28,945 nt of DNA from a virus. The notes beneath the pieces were generated by a model. That model did no database searches. It was not told the DNA's origin and saw nothing but the letters and a program-made list of their open reading frames with translations. The position numbers and the translations under genes were made by a program. Positions 24,013 through 28,945 of this stretch are shown piece by piece. Location: the IMG/VR virus record IMGVR_UViG_3300045885_000120, positions 1 to 28,945 of that record; one strand, 5' to 3'. Position 1 is the stretch's first letter. Every line of letters starts with the position of its first letter.

Positions 24013-24197
24013 GCCGCCAGCTCCAGCATCACCCGCTCGACCCGCAGCCGCTCGATCAGGTCGATCGACATCGCCAGCCGTTCCGAATCCTCGCGGTGCA
24101 GTTCGCCCTGCTGCTTTCTGCGCCTGTCCACCAAGGCCCTGATCTGCCGCTCCAGCGCCTCGCACATCAGCGCGACTTCATCGTCTGAGAAATTCAT
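24009..24197 (-). CDS. Small helical hypothetical protein
   Basis: A 62-aa charged helical protein (MNFSDDEVALMCEALERQIR, later LAMSIDLIERLRVERVMLEL), likely a helical hairpin or coiled coil. The ATG at 24197 overlaps the previous stop (ATGA) with GGAG 8 nt upstream; an in-frame start further upstream lies within the previous gene and is less likely. Part of the tiny-gene train before terminase. Function unknown. Confidence 0.68.
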   Translation of the reverse strand: MNFSDDEVALMCEALERQIRALVDRRRKQQGELHREDSERLAMSIDLIERLRVERVMLELAA

Positions 24198-24367
24198 GCC
24201 CGGCACTCCAGCACGACGCGCCGCAACGGACATTGCAGCGCCTGACAATCATCCAGCGCGGCCGCCGAGCAGCGCGGGCAGTCATGGGCCAGCTCGTCGA
24301 GCGCCTGCAGAACCTCGCTGACACACCGCCGGCTGAACACCACGATCCAGATCGTTGCGCCGATCAT
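24194..24367 (-). CDS. Tiny cysteine-rich protein
   Basis: A 57-aa gene found by reading the minus strand. It has a hydrophobic N-terminus (MIGATIWIVVFSRRC) and then HDCPRCSAAALDDCQALQCP, with six cysteines in all, two as CPRC. GGGAGG lies 8 nt before the ATG, and both ends overlap their neighbours by 4 bp. The N-terminal stretch might be a signal anchor, although it is short. Zinc binding is plausible; function unknown. Confidence 0.65.
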   Translation of the reverse strand: MIGATIWIVVFSRRCVSEVLQALDELAHDCPRCSAAALDDCQALQCPLRRVVLECRA

Positions 24368-24585
24368 GGCCGCACCCTCCCAACGTCCTTGAGCTTGAAG
24401 CCATCCGGCTGTTCCGGGTCGGCCTCAAGCCAGCCCTGGCAGAAAAGCCGCAGCCACGTCAGCGCGGCGAACCCGAGCTTCTGCTCTCCGGCCCAGGCGT
24501 TGCCATAGCGGTCTAAGGTGCCGCGCCCGCCGTGCTTGCCGAGCCGCTCCAGAGCGCGCGCGCCTGCTTTGGTGAGCGCCCTCAC
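24364..24585 (-). CDS. Small hypothetical protein, GTG start
   Basis: A 73-aa basic protein starting with GTG at 24585, overlapping the previous stop (GTGA). It reads VRALTKAGARALERLGKHGG at its start and has FAALTWLRLFCQGWLE in the middle and a DGFKLKDVGRVRP end. The arrangement (helix, aromatic-rich core, short tail) resembles a small winged-helix or helix-turn-helix-like domain, but I see no clear signature. A long open frame upstream of the GTG is read out of frame through the preceding genes and is rejected. Confidence 0.68.
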   Translation of the reverse strand: MRALTKAGARALERLGKHGGRGTLDRYGNAWAGEQKLGFAALTWLRLFCQGWLEADPEQPDGFKLKDVGRVRP

Positions 24586-24770
24586 AGGAACAGCCTCCCC
24601 AGCGCGCCGCGCTCGTCGAGCACCGTCGAGATTTCCTGCATCGCGAACATCCGCCCGCACTCGGCCTCGACCGTCTCGGCCGACGTGTCGATCTCCAGCC
24701 GCGCATAGCGACGGTGCAGCTCGTCGGTCCGCATGTTCCGATATTGGGTCCGGTCGAGCGCGTATTTCAT
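24582..24770 (-). CDS. Small hypothetical protein, first of the tiny-gene train
   Basis: A 62-aa charged helical protein (MKYALDRTQYRNMRTDELHR at its start; later FAMQEISTVLDERGALGRLF). GAGG lies 7 nt upstream of the ATG at 24770; an in-frame GTG at 24773 is an alternative. It follows the LamG-like gene by 12 bp and couples into the next gene (GTGA). No known function. Confidence 0.68.
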   Translation of the reverse strand: MKYALDRTQYRNMRTDELHRRYARLEIDTSAETVEAECGRMFAMQEISTVLDERGALGRLFL

Positions 24771-24782
24771 CACATCGCCTCA

Positions 24783-25553
24783 TCAGGTCATGAAGGTGTT
24801 GAGCGCGTTGTAGAACGCCGTCACTTCGCCCTGCGACAGACCGGCGCCCCAATGCACCGCATGGATGCGGCGCGGCGAGAAGTTGGCCGGCGTGCCGGCG
24901 TTGTTGATGCAGCAGACGTTGATCGCCACCGTCTCCAGCGCGACCGACGCGCCCGCCGCCGTGACCAGCGTGCCGCCATCCTTGGCGCAGCCATTGTTGG
25001 CCGAATCCACCCGGTTGGCGATGTAATGGCCGATCGAGCTGGTCACCGCCTGCGTCACCGCGTTCGACGACTGCACCCGGAAGCTCGCCACCAGCGCGTT
25101 GTTGCTGACCACCCGGTTCTGATTGGTGCCGCAATCGACCCCGGTGCCGTTGAAGTCGGTGCCGATCCACGCGCCGAGATGGCCGCTGTTGGCGATGAAC
25201 TTGGTGTTGGCGTTCACCGCCTTGCCACTGTTCAGATAGCTGGTCGTGCCATTGCCCTGGTAGCCGCCCGCCGCGCCGGCGGTGAAGGTCGGCGCATTGA
25301 CCTCGCTCATCGCCTCGGCCGGGTTGACCGCGTTCAGCCGCGCCGCCTGCGCCGTCTCCTGCTGCGCGAACAGCGACAGCCAGTCGAGCTTGGCCCACAG
25401 GCCGGCGCCCTTCAGCGTGGCGATCAGCGTGTTGATGCGCGCCTTCAGCGGATCGGACGGCGCCGTCGACATCGCCGCGAAATAGGTCAGGCTCTCCGCC
25501 TCGTAGGTGATCGCGTCGACCGCCGGGCCGGCACCAAGCAGGGGCAGCGTCAC
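24783..25553 (-). CDS. Adhesin-like virion protein with LamG/concanavalin-like domain
   Basis: A 256-aa protein. The first 80 residues are helical (ARINTLIATLKGAGLWAKLD, then WLSLFAQQETAQAARLNAVN). From about residue 85 it shows the beta pattern FTAGAAGGYQGNGTTSYLNS followed by repeated strand blocks and SPRRIHAVHWGAGLSQGEVT and FYNALNTF at the end. This 'laminin-G-like' layout is one I recognise in phage structural proteins that bind glycans or the cell surface. The start is GTG at 25553 with GGAGGT 7-8 nt upstream, 3 bp after the previous stop. A receptor-binding or head-decoration role is likely; which one cannot be settled. Confidence 0.72.
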   Translation of the reverse strand: MTLPLLGAGPAVDAITYEAESLTYFAAMSTAPSDPLKARINTLIATLKGAGLWAKLDWLSLFAQQETAQAARLNAVNPAEAMSEVNAPTFTAGAAGGYQGNGTTSYLNSGKAVNANTKFIANSGHLGAWIGTDFNGTGVDCGTNQNRVVSNNALVASFRVQSSNAVTQAVTSSIGHYIANRVDSANNGCAKDGGTLVTAAGASVALETVAINVCCINNAGTPANFSPRRIHAVHWGAGLSQGEVTAFYNALNTFMT

Positions 25554-25556
25554 CGC

Positions 25557-25973
25557 TCAAACCTCCGCATAGACCAGCTCGCCGCCGACCGCGACGGCTC
25601 CGCTGAGATTCAAGTTCAGCGCCTCGCCGGCGTTGGTTTCAAACCAGCCGACCGGGCAGAACGCCGCCGAGATGCCGCCATTGGCCGCGAAGTATTTCAG
25701 GCCCGTCTTGTCGTTGGCGGCTGACTGGAACTTGGCGTTGACCGCGCCGCTGGCAAACAGCGTGTAGGCCAGCACCCTGATCTTCTTGCCGCTGACCGCC
25801 GCGACGATCGCATTGGAGCCGGATGCGCCGACCTGAATCGACGCAAATTTCGGCGTGAGCTGGGTCTGCCCGTTGTAGACGCCGCCCGGCGACGCCGGCA
25901 CCATTTCCTGATCGATGTCGCCGGTGCAGACGACGACGAGATTCTTTGATTCCGCATTTGGTCGTGACATCAT
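25557..25973 (-). CDS. Virion protein with shared N-terminal module and beta C-terminal domain
   Basis: A 138-aa protein. Its first 26 residues (MMSRPNAESKNLVVVCTGDI and onward to EMVP) match the start of the 142-aa gene at 27304-27732. The remaining 110 residues are a different domain: KIRVLAYTLFASGAVNAKFQ, then GGISAAFCPVGWFETNAGEA and NLNLSGAVAVGGELVYAEV. This second part follows a pattern common in small structural proteins of phages from many hosts. The ATG overlaps the upstream stop (ATGA), with GGAG 5 nt upstream; the second ATG (25970) is an alternative start. Likely a head-fibre, decoration or adhesin component. Confidence 0.72.
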   Translation of the reverse strand: MMSRPNAESKNLVVVCTGDIDQEMVPASPGGVYNGQTQLTPKFASIQVGASGSNAIVAAVSGKKIRVLAYTLFASGAVNAKFQSAANDKTGLKYFAANGGISAAFCPVGWFETNAGEALNLNLSGAVAVGGELVYAEV

Positions 25974-27307
25974 CGAAACTCCACTTGGAAATAGCCGCCG
26001 TTCACTCCGCTCGCGGCAGTCGGGTTGTGGACGAAGCAACGGATGTGACTGAGGCCCTGCGTCGGCATCCACATGCCCATGCCGGCAAGCAAATCCTGCC
26101 CGCCGGTCTGACACTCGGCGGTGAACTGGCCCCGCGCCGAGCCAAGATCGTCCTGCGCCCAGCTCAACCAGTCGCCGGCGCTGCTGTTGTTCGCCGTGTG
26201 CAGGGTGGCCCGATATTCCTTCACCCCGTTGGGGATGTTGATCCGGTCGCTGTTGGTGACCGGATCGTGCAGCCCGAGCGGGTCCCAAATGTCGGTGCCG
26301 TCCCACAGCACCGCCGTGCTGACGCCGGCGCTGATCGCCTGCGCGGCGGACTTTTGGGCGATGCAATATTTGTGGTTGGCCGGGATTTCCTCGACACACA
26401 CCCATGTGCGCCCGCTGCCCTCGGCGTTCCACGAGGCGACCGTGCTCCAGCTCGGGATGGTGATGATGTCGCCCGGCACGACGTCGAAGATGCGGCTGGC
26501 GATAGTCAGATATTTGGTCGTCGATGTGCCGTCGCCATATTCGTAGGTGACCTGCGGGACGCCGTTGATGTAGACCGCGATGGCACAGGCGCCGGCCACC
26601 GCCGCGAGTGACTTGGCGCCGGCGGTGACGCGCAGCTTGCCGGTCGTGCCGGCCGGAACGACGAGATTGGCGCCGCTCGTCCACAGGCCCAGCGTGTCGA
26701 CATTCTCGACGTCCCAAATCAGCGGCGTGCCCGCGGTGCTCAGTGCCTGATTGGTGTTCTTCTGCAGGAACGTGTAGCGCGTGCCAGGCGCCAGCACTTC
26801 GACGCCGAACCAGTTCTTGTCGGTCTGCACCTGCTGCGACGTCGCCACCGCCGTTTCGAGCCAGTGCTGAAACCGCTCGCCGGCCACCGCCGGCAGGATC
26901 GCCGACAGCAGATAGGTCTGCGTGTCGCCGCCGGATTCGCCGCGCGACAGCGTATCACCGTTGAACCGGCCATAGGCCGAGACGCCATCATATTTGCGCA
27001 GGCCGGTGAAGATCGTCGAGTTGCTGACATAGCAGGCCGCGTGCAGCCGCATGAGCTGGATGCGCGGATTGCTGGGCGTCACCAGCGTCGCATTGTCGCC
27101 AAGCGACTCCCAGCCAGGCCCGTCATAGATGGTATTCGAATAGCGGGTGATCGCGGCGATCGCCGAGCCGATCGAGCCGGTCGACGGCACTTCCAGCAGC
27201 GCGCCATATTGGGTTGACCGGAATTTCGCGGGACCGGCCGCCACCGGCGGGAAGAACGGCGGCGATCGTCCCAGCTTGCGGTCCCAGAATTTCCGGTCGT
27301 GCATCAT
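25970..27307 (-). CDS. Putative receptor-binding or decoration protein with three jelly-roll-like repeats
   Basis: A 445-aa, beta-rich protein made of three related units, about residues 34-175, 176-313 and 314-445. Each has a strand pair ending in a W/L-D-x-x-x-x-D-x-x-G/L-W stretch followed by a P-x-G-x-x-x-x-R-x segment: DGPGWESLGDNATLVTP, then TPLIWDVENVDTLGLWTSGA, then TAVLWDGTDIWDPLGLHDPV. The layout resembles C1q-like jelly-roll domains found in phage fibres and decoration proteins. The start at 27307 overlaps the previous stop (ATGA); a longer in-frame extension runs backward through the neighbouring gene and is rejected. Expected to be displayed on the virion. Target unknown. Confidence 0.7.
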   Translation of the reverse strand: MMHDRKFWDRKLGRSPPFFPPVAAGPAKFRSTQYGALLEVPSTGSIGSAIAAITRYSNTIYDGPGWESLGDNATLVTPSNPRIQLMRLHAACYVSNSTIFTGLRKYDGVSAYGRFNGDTLSRGESGGDTQTYLLSAILPAVAGERFQHWLETAVATSQQVQTDKNWFGVEVLAPGTRYTFLQKNTNQALSTAGTPLIWDVENVDTLGLWTSGANLVVPAGTTGKLRVTAGAKSLAAVAGACAIAVYINGVPQVTYEYGDGTSTTKYLTIASRIFDVVPGDIITIPSWSTVASWNAEGSGRTWVCVEEIPANHKYCIAQKSAAQAISAGVSTAVLWDGTDIWDPLGLHDPVTNSDRINIPNGVKEYRATLHTANNSSAGDWLSWAQDDLGSARGQFTAECQTGGQDLLAGMGMWMPTQGLSHIRCFVHNPTAASGVNGGYFQVEFR

Positions 27308-27732
27308 GTGAACTTGCCCACCGCCAGCGCCGACACGTTCGCCCCGGTCGTGATCCGCCAGCCGGCGGCCAGCGCGGTCGCCCCGATCGGCACCGCGATC
27401 GGCGCAAGGATCGGCAGCGCCACCGTGCCGCCGCCGACGAACAGGGTGATGGTCGCGCCGCCGGGACCGTCCTTGATCGAGACGGCGCCGCAGGCATCGG
27501 TCAGCGGCGTGATGATGATGTGCGAAAGGTAATCGCCGACCGCCCCGACCGCGCCGAGCACGGAATCGGTCGAACCGGCCGCGATCGCCTTGTAGTCGTC
27601 CGGGTCGTTGGCCGAGACGCCGGCCGACACCGGCAGCGGATTGGACGGCCCGATCGGCACCATCTCGCTGTCGATGTCTCCCGTGCAGGGGACCATCAGG
27701 TTCCTCGCTTCTGCACCTGGCCGTGACATCAT
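27304..27732 (-). CDS. Virion-like protein with shared N-terminal module
   Basis: A 142-aa protein. The first 26 residues (MMSRPGAEARNLMVPCTGDI and onward to EMVP) closely match the start of the gene at 25557-25973. The rest is a different beta/Ala-Gly-rich domain: LGAVGAVGDYLSHIIITPLT, then GAVSIKDGPGGATITLF and GTVALPILAPIAVPIGA. The start at 27732 overlaps the small-terminase-like stop (ATGA); ATG at 27729 has GGAGG 6 nt upstream and is an alternative. Likely structural, as the neighbouring genes, but the exact role is unknown. Confidence 0.7.
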   Translation of the reverse strand: MMSRPGAEARNLMVPCTGDIDSEMVPIGPSNPLPVSAGVSANDPDDYKAIAAGSTDSVLGAVGAVGDYLSHIIITPLTDACGAVSIKDGPGGATITLFVGGGTVALPILAPIAVPIGATALAAGWRITTGANVSALAVGKFT

Positions 27733-28346
27733 TCGCCTCCGTTCCCCGGTAGATCATCCTCCGGCCGCGCGACGCGCACCGCCTCGCCGTCGATCGCCGC
27801 ATCGCGCAGGTCGTGCCCGCCGATTTCCTCGATGATCTTGACGCCGAGAATCCGGGCGTCGATCGCCACCGGCTTCTTCGAATGGACGTAGGGCATCAGG
27901 CCCTCCGCGCAGCGGACGCGCAGGCTCTGCGCCTCGTAATAGCTCATGCTCTCCTCGACGGTCACCAGCCGGTCCTTGACGATCTTGGTAACGGTGCGCT
28001 TGCTCGCCTCGACCAGCAGCTCCGGCGGCGTCGTCTGGATTTGCATCATGGTCACCGCCGGGTCCTGCCCGAAGCTGCGGATGTACCGTTCGAAATCGTC
28101 GGTCCGCCGGTTGCGGACGCCCTGCGGCCGGCCGCGCCTGGTAGCTCGCGCGTGGCGCACGACGGTCAGGTCGCCGGCGTTGCCGCCCAGCTCCTCGCGC
28201 GCCTCGGCGATTTCCTCCGGCGTCGGCGGGTCGAGCAGGTCGAGTTGCGTTTCCTCGGCCTCGGCCGCGGCCAGCAGCTCGCGCGACGTGTCGACCGCCT
28301 GCCGGGCGACGGCTTCGAAGCCGTCCATTTTCTGCGGCGACGTCAC
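27729..28346 (-). CDS. Small-terminase-like protein
   Basis: About 205 aa from a GTG at 28346 (GAGGG just upstream), or 199 aa from the ATG at 28328; longer starts at 28427 or 28640 are possible but less coding-like. Features: helical N-terminus (EAVARQAVDTSRELLAAAEA), a basic TRRGRPQGVRNRRTDDFERY segment typical of TerS-like or DNA-binding proteins of this placement, then a helical core with AVTMMQIQTTPPELLVEASK and RVRCAEGLMPYVHSKKP. In phages of this type such a protein selects DNA and hands it to the large terminase. It is unusually far from terL here (about 4 kb). It heads the late operon. The assignment is by pattern and is tentative. Confidence 0.55.
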   Translation of the reverse strand: MTSPQKMDGFEAVARQAVDTSRELLAAAEAEETQLDLLDPPTPEEIAEAREELGGNAGDLTVVRHARATRRGRPQGVRNRRTDDFERYIRSFGQDPAVTMMQIQTTPPELLVEASKRTVTKIVKDRLVTVEESMSYYEAQSLRVRCAEGLMPYVHSKKPVAIDARILGVKIIEEIGGHDLRDAAIDGEAVRVARPEDDLPGNGGE

Positions 28347-28662
28347 GCCGCCCTCGCCCGGTTGACAGGCCTGCGGGATCGGCTCAGTGTCAGCGTTCCG
28401 CGACGATTCCGCCCGATCGGAGCCCATCCCATCCCCAACCCCAAGCCAGGCGGTGAAATTTCGCCACCGCTCCCAATCAGGTGCCCGATCGAAATCCTGA
28501 CGCCATCCAGCGCCAGCACCCGGCGATCGTGGCGATCGGCTGGGGGGGGCCACCCCGGTCGCCGGCCGGATCGGCCGCGGCCGCGCCGGAAATGGCCGCG
28601 ATAATGCCCCATTGACGGCGGCCGGCCCGAATGCGCCCATATTTCAGGCACATAGCCGGCCG

Positions 28663-28684
28663 GTTCCAACGCACCCGTTCCAAC
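28663..28684. repeat. Pair of GTTCCAAC direct repeats
   Basis: Two identical 8-bp units, 28663-28670 and 28677-28684, with a 14-bp period. Close, same-phase spacing is the sort seen in binding sites for DNA-binding proteins. No binding factor can be named. Confidence 0.4.
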
Positions 28685-28690
28685 AACGCC

Positions 28691-28719
28691 CGATTCCGCC
28701 CCGTTTTCCGTCGGAATCG
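28691..28719. repeat. Inverted repeat
   Basis: CGATTCCG (28691-28698) and CGGAATCG (28712-28719) form perfect 8-bp arms separated by 13 bp. It lies in the presumed leader region, next to the GTTCCAAC direct repeats. It may be an operator or hairpin. Confidence 0.45.
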
Positions 28720-28873
28720 CCGGCCAGGCGCCGAGCGGCGCCCAAAACTTTCGCCGCCGATCCCGAGCTGCGGAGTGCAAATCGGCCGATCCGGCGCGCG
28801 CTCGACCGCGGCCGGCCGGTGCGATCCGATAAGCACCCTTCAGACAATTCGCCGCCGGCGCCTGGCCCGCGGC

Positions 28874-28916
28874 CAAGTGTCCCGTGTCCCTCTCGGCTGG
28901 GACACTTGAAGGGACA
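28874..28916. promoter_or_regulatory. TGTCCC/GGGACA operator-like inverted repeat cluster
   Basis: CAAGTGTCCC (28874-28883) and GGGACACTTG (28899-28908) are perfect 10-bp inverted arms around a 15-bp spacer. Two more copies of the core, TGTCCC at 28885-28890 and GGGACA at 28911-28916, flank them. Four oriented cores within 40 bp, near an A/T-rich edge, suggest a protein-binding operator or replication/packaging control site. Confidence 0.5.
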
Positions 28917-28945
28917 GCTAAGCCGCTGAAACAATAAGACAATAT

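Larger units (their letters stand above)
28347..28945. other. Presumed non-coding leader region of the late operon
   Basis: No gene is convincing on either strand: open frames here have biased, Arg/Pro/Ala-rich composition and overlap each other. The stretch contains direct repeats GTTCCAAC at 28663-28670 and 28677-28684, an inverted repeat at 28691-28719, an inverted repeat at 28874-28908 and a G8 run at 28542-28549. The last 25 bp are much richer in A/T. This is where a late promoter and its operators would be expected. I see no clear -35/-10 pair, so no promoter is called. Confidence 0.5.

Noticed and set aside
24364-25560. 398-codon minus frame extending upstream of the 73-aa gene
   Set aside because: The upstream part reads the adhesin-like gene out of frame and is low-complexity; the GTG at 24585 overlapping the previous stop is the sensible start.
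25557-26717. Extension of the 138-aa virion protein to 386 residues
   Set aside because: The extension is an out-of-frame reading of the three-repeat gene; the shared MMSRP module marks the true start.
25970-27802. Extension of the three-repeat protein to 610 residues
   Set aside because: The extra N-terminal part is read out of frame through the 142-aa gene and is Arg/Asp/Gly-rich shadow sequence; ATG at 27307 overlaps the previous stop.
28347-28640. Upstream extension of the small-terminase-like ORF to 303 residues
   Set aside because: The added segment is Pro/Arg/Ala-rich and lacks a good ribosome-binding site; the GTG at 28346 or ATG at 28328 fits better, although ATG at 28427 remains possible.
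28343-28942. 199-codon minus frame and 92-codon plus frame in the leader region
   Set aside because: Both are Arg/Gly/Pro/Ala-rich, cross repeat elements and overlap each other; no protein-like pattern seen. Not fully excluded.
1-28945. tRNA genes, integrase, attachment sites or insertion sequences
   Set aside because: None was seen on reading either strand; no evidence to decide between free phage and prophage.

Overview
The window is one contiguous, high-GC (about two thirds G+C by eye) stretch of tailed-phage DNA. It is the late (packaging and virion) half of a short-tailed, podovirus-type genome or prophage. Every convincing gene lies on the minus strand, so the window is transcribed from its right end (about 28.4 kb) to its left end (position 1). 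The host is probably a GC-rich bacterium. Sequence style and the resemblance of several small proteins to families I associate with alphaproteobacterial phages make an alphaproteobacterium (Sphingomonas- or Rhizobium-like) my best guess, but this is inference. No tRNA, rRNA, CRISPR array, transposase or integrase is visible.

Layout in transcription order. (1) 28.95-28.35 kb: a roughly 600-bp region without a convincing gene, containing several inverted and direct repeats; the likely leader of the operon. (2) 28.35-24.78 kb: a small-terminase-like gene followed by four virion/adhesin-like genes: two that share an N-terminal module, one with three copies of a jelly-roll-like domain, and one with a LamG-like fold pattern. 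(3) 24.77-23.60 kb: six very small genes overlapping by 4 bp, at least two of them cysteine-rich. (4) 23.60-19.24 kb: large terminase, four small genes and the head-tail connector (portal). (5) 19.24-15.16 kb: small genes including a two-helix membrane protein, a Bbp19-like protein, scaffold, two zinc-finger-like proteins and the major capsid protein. (6) 15.13-11.52 kb: a decoration-like protein and the two tail tubular proteins (T7 gp11/gp12 type). (7) 11.53-0.46 kb: the ejected internal proteins, namely a GNAT-like gp13-type protein, a gp14-type protein, a 668-aa core protein, an 1873-aa multidomain protein and an 816-aa gp16-type protein. (8) 0.46 kb to the window edge: the N-terminal part of a T7-type tail fibre, cut off by the window.

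The genes work together as a packaging, assembly and ejection programme. Terminase and portal fill the scaffolded capsid, the tubular proteins form the short tail, and the internal proteins are ejected to make the channel for DNA entry. Most neighbours are joined by ATGA or GTGA overlaps, indicating one translationally coupled operon, interrupted by a few short gaps with strong hairpins.

The most unusual parts are three. First, the 1873-aa protein combines a tail-lysozyme-type domain, a GNAT acetyltransferase domain and a DNA cytosine-methyltransferase-like domain, the architecture of a 'polyvalent' ejected protein. Second, a 97-codon reading frame is nested in a different frame inside its 3' end and carries the normal codon signature there. 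Third, an adhesin/decoration cassette with shuffled modules sits between the small-terminase-like gene and the large terminase.
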